DNA of 64,000 nucleotides, from contig NC_071398.1 of assembly GCF_022682495.2 (NCBI RefSeq), forward strand, positions 84,773,193-84,837,192. Reading direction: 5' to 3'. The position numbers were made by a program, and so were the translations under genes. Positions 13,481 to 24,656 of the stretch are shown one piece after another; the first letter of the stretch is position 1; each line of letters begins with the position of its first letter. The stretch is from Desmodus rotundus (Eukaryota; Chordata; Mammalia; Chiroptera; Phyllostomidae). Under the pieces are notes generated by a model. That model did not search any database, was not told where the DNA came from, and saw only the letters and a program-made list of their open reading frames with translations.

Positions 13481-14104
13481 AGGACACAGAGCAGCAGGGA
13501 CTCGACCCTAGCCTCTGCCTCTAAATCCACCACACCCACTGCCTATCCAGAAAAGGACTGGCCTGCAGGCCCTGATTGAATGCTATCAGCCTGAGAGACC
13601 GGTATCAGTACTAGCAGACAGGCCTCCAGGCAGGCTTTCCTTATCATCATTTACACCTTGGCACCTCCATCCTTTTAAAACAGGGGAGAGGGGAGATAAG
13701 GCAGGGGCATCCCAAGGTGTGGGTTCAGGGCAGCAGAAGTTAAGAGAGTGGCCCAAAGGGAACATTTTCCTGGGATCAAGCCCAAGGTGATGTAAGCAGA
13801 ACTTATAGTCCACTCCAAGTACAATGTCAACTTGACAATGTTTATTACTTATATCATAAGAGTTCTGTGTTCACGGTGGGTAACTTTAGATGTAGGAATA
13901 TTTCACTCTCAGGCAAGTTGTGCATGGGGGGTAGTGAAGAGATAAACAAGGGGTCTCAATGGGTATTTTAACCTCTGATTTCTAAGACACTGCAGGTGGT
14001 GGGAACCGAGTCAGGATGTTTTTAACGCCAGGGAAGAGCTGCACTGAGGCAATACTTCGTGAGCCTATGTTCCCAACATCCTATCGGAAACAGCCCTTCT
14101 CCAG

Positions 14105-14275
14105 CTCACATTACAGTATGCGCTGACTTGTTTATTTTCTCTCTCCCCTCTGCCCTATAAGAATGGTAGCTCCCCGAGAAAAAGGGTTCTGTTTTTTGTT
14201 TGCTACTGTTCCCCAGAGGCTAGAACATGCAAGAAACCCTCAGTAAAGGTATGTTGAGTGAATGAATGAGAAAAG
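14105..14275 (+). repeat. L2 3' end
   Basis: GAATGGTAGCTCCCCGAGAA, CCCAGAGGCTAGAACATGC and GTTGAGTGAATGAATGAG match the L2 3' terminus. Confidence 0.6.
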
Positions 14276-15761
14276 GAGGAATGAGTGAGTATACCTTGAG
14301 GGGTCATTTACCTACATATAGATGTCCTCCTCGTCAGTTTCTCTGGGGAGGAGGGGTCAGAGTCCTCTGAACCCAACCCCCTTCCGCAGTGTCAGCCAGG
14401 TGGGGAATCTCCCAGGCTCTGCTCTTTGGGGGAAGGAAGAGGGGGCTGGTGCTTGAGAAGAGCCCCCTGTCGTGACCTATTAAGCCCTGAACAGAGGATG
14501 TAGGAGATACAGTTCCCACCACATCCCAAGGGGTCCCCATTCTTGAGAGTTTCCCCACTGGAATGTGACTATCTGAAGCCAGTTGTGGAGAGCAGGGGAA
14601 CTTTCTGGAAAGCGCCCACTCCAGATGACTGTGCGCCATCCAGCTGCACAGCGGCCGCCTAAGCCCCCCTCCCAGCTAAACTGCACGTACTCAGGGGGCA
14701 GATGTGGCAAGTGGTGCCTCTATTCCCCAGCCACATGGACAAGACACTTGGCACGCTCAGACGGAAGGGGCTCTCCTTGCAATGGCCAGGCTGCAGCATC
14801 CCACTGAGCTCCCTGGAACGGGAAGCCTGTCCCTCTCAACTCCTGATCACCGCTGTGGAGATTAAAGGCTTCCTGTCGGAGAGAGCAGTCCCCCTGAGCC
14901 AAACGACACGGAGGCTGCTCTTGGCAGCCAGGGATGGAGTGACTGGCTCTGTCCTCTGCCAGCCAGCCTGAGGCAGAGCCAGGACGCCCAGGCCAAGAGA
15001 GTCCCTCCATGAGCTCCATGCTGCAGCCCTGGTGCTTTCTCAGGCCCCTCAGCTCCAACCTCAGCCAACTCAGTGACAGCTGCCTTGGCACACCTAATGC
15101 CTCAGGCTGTGGGTCCTCCTCACTGCCTTTCTCCAGGTAGCCCGAGAATCTCCGAGGTGTGTCCAAGGGGAAGAAGGGCACTCTGGGGAAATGAGCTCAG
15201 GAGAGTGTGAGGGGTGAGGGGCCCAGGCTTCTGGAGCCACGTTCAAGCCACCAGAGGCCAGAGCCTGTCAGACCCTGGTCTCCTGGCCTAGTGCTCCCAG
15301 CTGGCTACAGAGCAAAAGCACCTGGAACTGCAGGTAAGGAAGCATACCTCAGGCCCCACCCTGCCAGTTCTGGCAGAACACATCCGAGGTGCGACCTGGA
15401 CCCTGGGTCTATACGCAGCCCCCAGATAACCCTGGTGCACCCTGCTCCAGGCGCACCTGGATGGGGAGAGGCAGACAGGGTCATGGGGGAGGGGTCAGGA
15501 AACAGGTCTATGGCCTCAGCTCTGTCAGGGGACTTTGGGGACCTCACTTCACTTCTCTGGGCCTCATTTTCCTTGTCAGTAAAGCACAGAGCAGGAGCCA
15601 TTTTCCCCCTTCCTCAGAGTGTGACTCAAGGGGATACATAGCTGGTCACTTCTCCATCCCCAAGTCCTGTGGGACTTTCAGACCACAGCCATGGCCACGG
15701 TCTCAGGGAATGTCCTGGCCTTGGGACCCCGCTTAGCTGGGAGGAGGGCGTCTCAGGAGGC

Positions 15762-15850
15762 TCTGATAATGACCGTGCCAGGCTCTGAGCTGAGCATCAT
15801 GCCCGTTGCCTCACATATTCTTCACAGCAACCCCTTGAGGCGGCGCTTAC
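15762..15850 (-). repeat. MIR relic
   Basis: GTGCCAGGCTCTGAGCTGAG and CTCACATATTCTTCACAGCA are reverse MIR blocks. Confidence 0.45.
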
Positions 15851-15854
15851 CCAC

Positions 15855-16040
15855 AGAGCTTTCTGCAGCGATGGGAATGTCCTGTGTCTGCACTGCCCCA
15901 AGATTCAGGGGCCACTGGCACATGTGGCTACTGAGCGCCTGAAATGTGGCTGGTGCAACTGAGGGATCAATGTATTTATTTTCATTCAAGTTAAACAGCC
16001 ACACCTGCCAGGTGGATTGTGTCGGCCAGCGCTACTCCAA
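15855..16040 (+). mobile_element. old DNA transposon fragment, same family as 33019-33228
   Basis: Shares GCACATGTGGCTACTGAG, CTGAAATGTGGCTGGTGC and AACTGAGGGATCAATG with the copy at 33 kb. Truncated and diverged. Confidence 0.5.
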
Positions 16041-16444
16041 GGCGTGGGCTCGTGTTACGTCCTCCTGGGGATGAGAGCGCAGGATAGGAGAGGTGCGGTG
16101 ACCGAGGGGGAGAGCCGGGATTCCAAGGCAGGTGGACTCCACGCCTGATGGCTGTGCTCTAGTCACCGGAGTACTTGCCAGAAGGAGCCCCGTCAAGTCA
16201 GGAGGGCAGGCCCCCAGTCCCAGGCTGACTCCTCCCTAGGCCTCTAGTGGTCTCCAGGGCCCTATCCGCTCTGACATCTCTGGCCGGTATGTTTGGGGTG
16301 GGGGCCCGGAGAAAATGTGGGAACCCAAGGCTCTCTGTAGCCTCCCAGATGCAGAGCATCGGAGTCCACCCACCCAGGGCCTCCTGCCGCCGTTCTCACA
16401 ACGGACTGGTCTTCTCCAGGGTGGGTTCTGCTGAAGACAGGCCA

Positions 16445-16625
16445 CTCCTCCTGATGCTTCTATGATGTGAGCAGCATTACACCCATTTTGTAGATGAAGA
16501 AACTGAGGTCCAGGGGCATGAAGTAACTTGTCCAAGGTCTCACAGCATGGTGAGGGGTAGAGCCAGGAACTGAACTCAGATCTGTGTGACTCCAGAGGCT
16601 GAGCTCGTCACTTCTGCATATGTGG
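16445..16625 (-). repeat. MIR
   Basis: CCATTTTGTAGATGAAGAAAC, GTCCAAGGTCTCACAGC, then GAACTGAACTCAGATCTG and GACTCCAGAGGCTGAGCTC follow the reverse MIR order. Confidence 0.65.
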
Positions 16626-19454
16626 TCACCAGAGTCGAGCAGAGGCCCCAGGGACCCGCTGGGCTGAAAGTTCGTTTTGCCACCAAGGCACACCCACTCC
16701 CAGCAGGATCTTCCCAGTCCACCTGAATCCAGAAGGAGTTCCATTCCCGTGTCATAGGCCCATGCTTGGGCCCATCAGGGCTCAAGACCTTCCTGGGCTA
16801 TGGCGGCCCATTAAGATTCTCATGTGTGGGAGCCTCTGGCTTGAAAATACAGACGAGAAAGGACACCTGGTGCGGGTCTGTGGACCAGCCCTCCTCACTC
16901 CAAACATGCCCACCCCTGTGGGGCTGAGGGAAGCAGAGGCCTTGGTGACCAGGGCAGTGGGCTCGATTCCTGAGTGGGGTCCCACAGTGTCCCCTGGGTC
17001 CCATTGGCCAGTGTCCCTGTCGGAGCCGAGCTCCTGGCAAAGGCTCAAAGGCCATGTCCAGCACCCTCAGTGGATGAGACTGTCTCCTTTATGCACAGAA
17101 GCAGACCCCGCCCACACCCGCAGTGAGAGCCGTGTGCTCCTGGGGTCGTGTCTGTGGGGTCCCCGGAGTCCCCTGTGCAGTGGGCACACAAAGTGCTGTG
17201 CGCACTTGCAGGCACAGCACACTCATGTGTGGTGCTAGGAGAGGGAGACAAAGACCGGAAGCCACCAGGTCTTTTAACCAGAAGGGATGCTCTTCCTGGG
17301 GAGCTGGGGGAAGAGCTGCAGCAGCTGGACCTTCTGGAGACGTGATCTGTCCCCAACACCTGCCATCGCCACGGGAGAGCATCCAGACCAACTCAAAGTG
17401 TCCCCTGTGGGGAGTGCAGGGCCCAACGGGCAGGGGAGCCTCCTCACACACTCACACTTGCCACCTACACGTCCCATTCACACTCCTCACACACGCTCGG
17501 CACATGCACGTGTATCCACAGGCTCACACCCTCACATACTCATTCCGGTGCCGTCATGCTCACACGCCTACACACACCCACTCACACACCACACAGTACA
17601 CAGACTCACTCCCTCACACACACAGGCTGAGCAATGAGCACAGGGGCAGCTGTCTAGAGCTGAGGCAGGATCTTGTCCATTGTTCCCCAGAGCGAGGAGG
17701 AGGGAGGCTCTGCCCCTCCTGCCCTTGGAGACCAAGGAGGCAGAGGACTGGCCAGGAGGCTTTCCTACCCCAGCAGGGCAGGGAGGTGCCACCCGGGAAG
17801 GCTGGCCTGGGCTACCACCACAGACATCTCCGGAGCTGCCATTTCTTCCCTTGCCTCCCTTGCTGTCCCTGGGGTGCCCCTGGGACTCACTCACTTCAAG
17901 GGGCGGACACAGCCGCCACATGTCCACACTGGTCGGGGCTGGTGGGACTGCTGGGGAGGCAGAGAGAGGATGGGAAGGGGAAACCCTGATTTCTCGGGGG
18001 ATCAGGCAAAGCAAACAGAAAGAACTCCAATTCACTGCTCTTTTCCAGAAGATAATTGTCTTCTCACCACGAGGACAAGGGTTTGGGGGTCAGGAGAGCA
18101 GCTCCCCGTAGCTCCACAGCGGCCATGCAGCCCACGCCCCTGACCGGGAGCCAGGTGGAACATTTTCCAGCCTGATTAGCCAGACACCCTGCAGTTGTGC
18201 AAGCAGCCTGCTCCAACCCTCTCAGCCAGCCCCAAGAAACCTGCCCACCTAGGGCCTCCCGAGAAGTTCTCATAAACATTGCTTTGTAACCTTTGTCACA
18301 GCTGGGTGTCCGGGTCCTGGCCTCCATCTCCTGACCCTTGCCTGCCCCAGGCCCCTCGTCCACCCCAGGGCTGAGCCTCCTTCCTGACAGGCCCTCTGAC
18401 CCAGGCCTCACTCTGCACAGGCCCAGCAGCCTTGGCCCTACAAACAGGACCTCTGAATCTTAAGTGGTCCCTGGATACCTGCAGGGCTGAAGTCCTAGCC
18501 TGGACTCCCCGACCTCTGGCCCTACACATTTTCTGGTCCCCCCATTGTCCCTGTCTGCCTGTGACCTTGCCAAGGGCCGCCCTGGGGGCTGGAGGGGAGG
18601 CTGCTAAGCAGGCTCACTTGACCCTCAGGTTCAGCCCTCCACTCACAGAGCCCCCTGCGGTCCTTGGTTTCCTGCGGCCTTTTCACACATCCTAGAGAGA
18701 GAATCCTCTCCTGGATTCCGGGCCGGAGCTCCCAGCCTGCTCCATGATCACCTCACAGAACTCAGGAGTCCGCAGATCCAGCCTGAGCCCTCTCATGAGA
18801 GCACGGATATGAGAGGACCGGTGGCAGCTCAAAGCAAGGGCCTCCCCCAACCCCTGAAGGCAAAGGAAAGAGCCTCTTCTCTGCCGGGAGGGGCAGGCCA
18901 GTTGCTTCTGACCAGGGAAGCCAGGAAAATGGGGAATTCCAGGGCCCCTCATATCGGCGAGTGACTTTACAGCTTGGTTTGGCTCGGTGACCACACCTGG
19001 CAGAAGGCCCTGAGGAAGCCGGGGCCTCCTCCTCTGTGCTTACCACAGCTACAGCTTTAAAACAGGCATCCCCGAGCCTGGGCCTAATGTTAACACATGG
19101 TTCTCTTTCTTGAAACTTATTAGCAGCAACATCTTGCACCCCAGAGTCTCCCTACACCCCTCTGCCGCTTACCACCCTCACTCCCTGGCCTGGCTGTCTG
19201 GGCCCTGAGTTAATGACACCCTGCATTTCTCAAGCTCTCTTTGATCCGGGTTTTAATGAGCTCCCAGCCGGGTGGGCCAGGAGAGTCCGCTCCTTCCCAA
19301 GGTGGGTGCTGCTAGTCAGCAGGGGGCTGCAGGGAGGTTTGGTCTCTCTGCTCGTCATGGGTCTCGAACTGTCATTGGGCTTCAGAATCCTTTGGGAGTT
19401 GGCAATGGGTCCCTCAGGGTGAAGAAGCTGGGCGTATCCCCACTACGCCAGGCA
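16626..19454. other. intergenic GC-rich DNA, no gene seen
   Basis: Apart from the CACA minisatellite nothing was recognised. The 288-codon frame at 17123-17989 runs through that repeat and shows no domain; I do not call it a gene. Confidence 0.6.
17441..17630 (+). repeat. degenerate CTCACA/CACACT minisatellite
   Basis: About 190 bp of CACA-rich DNA built from CTCACAC, CATACTC and CACACAC units, imperfectly repeated. The long frame across it (a His/Thr-rich protein) is a by-product. Confidence 0.75.
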
Positions 19455-19545
19455 GTGCTACTCATTTGTTCATTCACTCATTCATTCAACCAACACATAG
19501 CTATTAAGTACCTACTTACGGAGGCAGGAGCCCTGTGTGGGGGCC
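19455..19545 (-). repeat. L2 relic
   Basis: GTTCATTCACTCATTCATTC and ACATAGCTATTAAGTACCTAC look like the reverse L2 3' end. Confidence 0.5.
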
Positions 19546-19684
19546 CGGGAGCAGAGGTCAAATTCAATAGAAGCAGTTTGGGGCAGGCAAGGAGAGTGAA
19601 GTGGGTCTGCCGCACCCCTGGAAAAATGTCAAATGCTTTAGTCTCCTGACTGTAAGCTCCTGAAACCTATAAAGAGGGCACCAT

Positions 19685-19733
19685 ATGTGTGTGTGTGCAC
19701 ATGTGTATATACACATATGTGTGTATGTGTGTG

Positions 19734-19788
<55 letters not shown>
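19685..19788 (+). repeat. (TG)n followed by (TA)24 microsatellite
   Basis: A TGTG/TATG tract (19685-19739) runs into an uninterrupted TA tract of 49 bp at 19740-19788. Likely highly variable between individuals and able to form cruciform DNA. Confidence 0.9.
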
Positions 19789-19791
<3 letters not shown>

Positions 19792-20302
19792 GGTTTTTAA
19801 AAAGTTTCTAGAGCCTGGCACTAAGTCTAATACATACGGTTTCCTTAATGAACCATTAGTGGCTGAAGGAATGAATGCCTGAATAAATGAATGCATTGAG
19901 GGTCTGGACCCCTGGCCCGTTGTCCTCTGGAAGGGGGTCTCCAGAGCTGAGAGAGCAGGAGGAGGAAGGCAGACACCTGAGAGCGCCTGGTAAGTGCATT
20001 CCCCCCCAGCCCCCCTTCTTTTTAATGATTGCAATTACAGAACTGGGAGGAAGGTTGGCTGCTGAGATGCTGCAGGCAGAAGTGATAGTTCGCAGCCACT
20101 AGAGAGAGAAGAGGCAATGGTGGCCTTGGTGTTTGTTTAGAAACTGAGTGGATGGTGGACGGGAATGGCAGTGCCCTAGGGGTTACTCTGATCCACAAGT
20201 CTCTGCAAAACCTTCCAGAGGAATGATGTTTGGTTCTGGTCCCTCCCATCCTTCTAGAAGCTCCAGGAACAAATCTACAGCATCAGCATGTGTGCATGCG
20301 TG

Positions 20303-20336
20303 CCTGTGTGTGTGTGTGTGTGCGCGCGCACGTGTG
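20303..20336 (+). repeat. (GT)/(GC) microsatellite
   Basis: GTGTGTGTGTGTGTGTGCGC followed by GCGCACGTGTGTG; an alternating purine-pyrimidine tract able to adopt Z-DNA. Confidence 0.85.
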
Positions 20337-20729
20337 TGAATATATCAACAGCTACAGAACTCAGTTCAGTTCCATTGAACCAACGTGGACCAAACTTTTA
20401 CCAAGGGCCTCCTTGGACTAAATATATAAAATATGAACCCCTGCGCAGAGTCCAGTGGGGCTGGCAGACAAGAAACAACGTGTTAAATGCAGGAGGAGCA
20501 TGCAAGCACGGGTGGTCCAGCGCTTAGGGAATCTGATCCAGCACAACAGAGTCTACTGTGAAGTGGAAAGCTCCATGGGGACAAGACGTGACATCCTATT
20601 CCCTGTCCCAGGCAGAGTCCCTCCTACAGAGACAGAGTAGGGGCCAGTGAACACTGGCTGACTTTAGGAACCAAGAAACCAGGGGATGGAAAAATCAGGA
20701 TAAGAAACCAGAACAACTGGCCTCAAAAT

Positions 20730-20753
20730 AGTCCCGGAGTCAACTCCGGGACT
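20730..20753. repeat. perfect 11-bp inverted repeat with 2-bp spacer
   Basis: AGTCCCGGAGT, CA, then ACTCCGGGACT: exact inverse arms. It could form a small cruciform; no known function. Confidence 0.7.
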
Positions 20754-20943
20754 CTGAGGTGTCGTTTCAGAGTGATCCAGGAAGATACGGATGGCATCTG
20801 TACAGCACAAACAGGTGGATGAGGCAGGCAAAGGAGCAAGTAAAGAAGAAAGGTTTTTGGAAATTAAAACTGTGATTGCTAAAACAAAATATTTAGTACA
20901 AGGGCTATGAGAAAAGATGAAACAATCTTGCAGAATATAAGCC

Positions 20944-20944
<1 letters not shown>

Positions 20945-20978
<34 letters not shown>

Positions 20979-20999
20979 GAGAGAGAGAGGGAGGGAGAG
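20945..20999 (+). repeat. (AG)n / GGGA microsatellite
   Basis: Three blocks of GAGAGAGAGAGA broken by AGGAGAG, a purine-only tract of about 55 bp. Confidence 0.85.
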
Positions 21000-21482
21000 A
21001 ATCAATCTAAGAAGCCCAATATTCAAGAGGGAAAATAAGGAGAAATTGTTAAAGAAATAAGAGAAGACAGTGTCCAAAATCTGAAGATTCTCACCTTCCA
21101 GATTGAAAGGGCCCACCGGGTGCCACACAGGGTGAATGAGTATGAAAAGCAACCCCCATCAGTAGACACAAGTTACCCGAAGCCTTTATACAAGAAGGAA
21201 AAGTTTGACCACCGACCTTCAGCGGCTCCCACCTGCCGGATTTCTAGCGGCGGGCAGGGCCCTGAGCCATTCCAGCCCAGGCTGCTCGATAGGGCAGAGC
21301 CTGCGTGAACATTCTCCGCCCCCTGGCTTGCTTATTTTAAAGGGCAATAAAAGCAAATAGGCTAGAGCCTACTTACAAATATGTAAATAAATATATATTT
21401 CTATTCCTATGGCCATCCCCCCTGCAACTGTCCCCTCACGGAAAGTAACTTCACATTTCATATGACCTTTCTCTGAGAGGCT

Positions 21483-21680
21483 CAAAAGCGTGGCCTCTGG
21501 AGCCACCCTGTCTGAGTCCGAATCCTCTCTCTGCCTCTTACGAGCTTGGGCAAGTTACTTAACCTTTCTGTGCCTCAGTTTTTTCGTCTATAAAATGGGA
21601 ATGAAAATACAACCTCCCTCAGAGCGCTGCCGTGAGCATTCAGTCATTAATGTGTCCAAAGTGTGCATAATAGCACCTTG
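21483..21680 (+). repeat. MIR, nearly full length
   Basis: GTGGCCTCTGGAGCCACCC, GGGCAAGTTACTTAACCTTT, CTGTGCCTCAGTTTTTTCG and TATAAAATGGGAATGAAAAT follow the MIR consensus order. Confidence 0.75.
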
Positions 21681-21780
21681 AGTAAGAACAAACACCGGAG
21701 GACTGCCTGCTACTATTACTTAAAGACATAAAGGTAACCAATACAAGAATTGCAAAGTTTCATCAAAATAACCAGGTGTG

Positions 21781-22026
21781 CCCCGGCCAGTGTGGCTCAA
21801 TTGGTTGGAACATTGTCCAGTAACTTGAAAGATCATGGGTTCGATTCCTGGTGGAGGCACATGCCTGGGTTGTGGGTTTGGTCCCCCGTTAGGGCGCATA
21901 GGAGAGGGAACTGATCGATGTTTCTCTCTCTATCACTCCCTCTCCCACCCCCACCCCTTACTCTCTCTCTAAAATCAATTAAAAAAAAAACAAAACACAT
22001 ATCCTTGGGTGGGGATTAAAAAAATA
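21781..22026 (+). mobile_element. Ves SINE
   Basis: Head CCCCGGCCAGTGTGGCTCAA, B-box GGTTCGATTCCTGGT, then CACATGCCTGGGTTGTGGG, GATGTTTCTCTCTCT and the typical tail ATATCCTTGGGTGGGGATT before poly(A). An imperfect flanking repeat (AATAACCAGGTGTG against AATAAAGCCTGTGTG) is seen. Confidence 0.85.
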
Positions 22027-22035
22027 ATAAAGCCT

Positions 22036-22078
22036 GTGTGGGGGGAGGGGTGGCTGTGGGGGGGGAGGGGTGGCAGGG
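22036..22078 (+). repeat. two tandem copies of a G-rich 20-mer
   Basis: TGTGGGGGGAGGGGTGGC occurs twice in a row (the second with two extra G) directly after the Ves SINE tail. Confidence 0.7.
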
Positions 22079-22944
22079 AGTAAAATGTGTCCAAGATGAG
22101 CTAGGTTCCTAGTCTCTCAGGCCAGGGCTTCGGTGGACACTGGGGACGGGAGACCAATACGTGCCAGTCTAAGCTACCATTTGGAGCTATGGAAGGGACC
22201 GGGAACGGGCCATCAGAAGAACTAAAACCAGAAACTGTCACAGACAGTTCCCTCTGAGGACTGAAGGGGATGAGGAGGTTTCTCATCTGCAGGCCTCTGT
22301 GCTGTCTCATTTCCCCCATACAGACACATGATTTGTCTACTATCAGAACAAGTAGTCCTGCAGTTTCAAATGAGCCGCTAGGGCCAGAGGCGTGCTGACA
22401 ACTGCAGAGCCAGGTGTGCATCTCCAAGGGCAGAGGTGGAAGTATTCACACCTTGGCAGTCAGCAAATGCTGCAAGCCAGAGCTTTTTACTCAGACCACG
22501 TCTATCGGCACACCCCTAGATAAGCCAGTTATCTCTGTGGTAACTTGTAACACTTTTCATACCTCCTGCTGAAAACTCTAAAGTCACAAGCATGGTGAGT
22601 CCTTCCTGTGGTCTGTGTTCGTCCTGACACTCACAGGCCGTAAAATGTCACGCTTCTGCTCATCAGAGTGTCTGTGGCCTGCCTGAGTCCCTGAGGATCC
22701 CGACGCTCCCGTCCAACCAAGGTGTGTCCTAGTGACAGTCCCCTCCTGACTTGGTAACAGAGATGTGAACCCTGGGCGCCACTTACTCATCTATCCAAAA
22801 TCCATGTGTTGTGTACCTACTATGTGCCAGGCATGGGCCAGGGAGCCCTGGTCCCAGAACAAGCCCCGTGGGGCTGCCTCCTGCCTCATCAGTGGAGCAA
22901 AGGCCCGAGAAACTTGGCGGCAGCTGGAAAGTGTAAGTCCTTTT

Positions 22945-23122
22945 AGATGAGTGGTTCTCAGACTCGAGGGAGCATCAGACTCACCAGGTGGCTGGGCCTG
23001 GAGTTTCTGATTCAGTGGCAGTCACGGAAGGACCAGAAAATTTGCATTCCGAGCAGGCTCCCAAGTGCAGGGATGCAGCTGCTGCTGGTTTGGAGACCAC
23101 ACTTCAGAAATTACTGCTCTAG
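22945..23122 (+). mobile_element. MER5-like hAT-Charlie element
   Basis: Begins AGTGGTTCTCAGACTCGAGG and includes GAGTTTCTGATTCAGTGG, AAAATTTGCATTCCGAGCAG and GCTGCTGGTTTGGAGACCAC, the known blocks of MER5. Diverged. Contains a CTCF-like match CACCAGGTGGC at 22983-22993. Confidence 0.7.
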
Positions 23123-23394
23123 AGATTCCACACCAGACATTGATTCTCCAGGGCAGGAAAGGACAATGGGAGAATGAGGCATTTCCACCCTTGAGATACT
23201 TGGCCTAGTTAAAGTCTCCAGGCTCGGGTACAGCCCGGAGCCCTTCCGGGAAGGGCCACTGGGACCAGTCCCACGGTGTGTCTGCAAACACACTTGTGGA
23301 GACGCACACGCATTTGCACTTTAGACTTCGGCAGCACAGACCGCCCTCCACTTCTTCAGCGTGTGGTTAACTTTGTGAGCTCTGCAGTCCTGAA

Positions 23395-23610
23395 GCCCTG
23401 GCCTCAGACCTGGAGGGACACTTTCCAGCTGTCAGACCCTGGGCAAAGTACCCACACCCTCTGGGCTGTCATCTCTTCAACTGCCATTCAGGGCTAACAC
23501 GAGTGTCCACATCACAGGGCTGTCCTGGGGCCCACACTAAGTGGAACAGTGCTTCAAACGTGCACGGCGCATGGAACGTGCCGGACACTTGGGGGCCATG
23601 CTTGGCCTCG
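23395..23610 (+). repeat. MIR
   Basis: CCTGGCCTCAGACCTGGAG, CCCTGGGCAAAGTACCCAC and TCATCTCTTCAACTGCC in MIR order, CG-altered. Confidence 0.5.
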
Positions 23611-23930
23611 ACAGAAATGAAAGTACTCTCGTCACCACTTTGTGTTTCTAACTAAGTATCTGCATGAGAGGCAGTTTGGATTGGGGAGAGGGGGGTGTTG
23701 GCTTTTAGCATGCGCTCTCTTACCAGTCTAGCATGTGGGGTCTCGGACAGTCACCTTCCTCCTATACCTCCTGCCAGGGCTCTGTTCCCAGGGACTTCTC
23801 AATTCGTGCATAGACAGAATGGCAGAGAGAACTCTAAGAACTCAGTTTTCCAACTCCATGCTGGACAGGAGTTAGGAATTCCAGAGGGGGCCTCTGGCTC
23901 AGAAATTTCCTCATCCTGAAATAGCTGTTA

Positions 23931-23960
23931 AAAAAAAAAAAAAGAAAAGAGGACAGGAAA
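23931..23960 (+). repeat. poly(A)-rich tract
   Basis: A13 followed by GAAAAGAGG; a simple A-rich tract with no recognisable SINE body before it. Confidence 0.7.
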
Positions 23961-24044
23961 AATTTAGTTTCTGTTTATGAGTGTTTTATTATCTATTCCC
24001 ACACATCACATATGCTGTCAAAAGAGGTTTTTAAAGGGGAGTGT

Positions 24045-24175
24045 TGTAAATTCCACGTGGCCAAGGACAACGACTGTTCCATGTGCCACTTGTGTCCCCA
24101 GTGCCAAGTGCAGTGTCTGGCACACGGCTGCCGTTCAGTAAATGGAGGCTGAACAGCTTGAATGAATAGTGACCC
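24045..24175 (+). repeat. L2 3' end
   Basis: GTCCCCAGTGCCAAGTGCAG and TCAGTAAATGGAGGCTG then GAATGAATAG match the L2 3' pattern. Confidence 0.55.
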
Positions 24176-24473
24176 AAGGGAAGGGCTGGATGCAGAACTC
24201 GGGGAAGAAAAGACGGAACAGTGAGTACCTGAAACTGGATTTCTGTAGGTGGTGATGAGGCGATCCTGGAAGAAGGGGCTGGCGCGGCAGCTGAGAGCAA
24301 CGGCCTGAGTGTTGGCATTTGCTGACAGGTGGCCTGTGGTCCTACGTCTGGACCTACCCAGTAAAATTCACGCTTGCTGACCGCCCCAAGGTTCTATGAC
24401 ACTTAACGGGCCTGATCCCCCCTCCTTCCCCCAAATGCTGCTTCTGTCTTTGCTCCAGCTGGTTCCTAGACCT

Positions 24474-24656
24474 AGGGTTGCCACACTCAGCAAATGGGAA
24501 TTCAGGATGGTCAGTTAAATTTAAATTTCAGATGAGTAACAAACACCTTTCTAGTATAAGCATGCCTCAGCAATACCAGGGACATGTACTAAGATTGTTT
24601 TACTGTCCATCTGGTTTAAATTTGACTGGATGTTCTGTGGTTTATCTGGCAACCCT
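24474..24656 (+). mobile_element. palindromic DNA-transposon MITE
   Basis: AGGGTTGCCA at the left and TGGCAACCCT at the right are exact inverses. The interior is also loosely symmetric (GGTCAGTTAAATTTAAATTTC against GTTTAAATTTGACTGGATG). A hairpin-like nonautonomous element; family name not assigned. Confidence 0.65.

Larger units (their letters stand above)
20460..21190 (+). mobile_element. old L1 fragment (5'/ORF1 side)
   Basis: GGTTTTTGGAAATTAAAACT, TCTAAGAAGCCCAATATTCA and CAGATTGAAAGGGCCCACCG are L1-type sequence blocks in plus order. An (AG)n tract at 20945-20999 lies inside. No open frame. Confidence 0.45.

Noticed and set aside
17123..17989. 288-codon plus-strand frame
   Set aside because: It crosses the CACA minisatellite and GC-rich noncoding DNA, with overlapping frames on the other strand and no domain.
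19695..19990. Frame with a Tyr/Ile repeat that looks like a membrane or amyloid-like protein
   Set aside because: It is only the translation of the TA and TG microsatellites.
23322..23345. CTTCGGCAGCACAGA resembling the start of U6 snRNA
   Set aside because: Only about 13 bases fit; the rest of U6 is absent.
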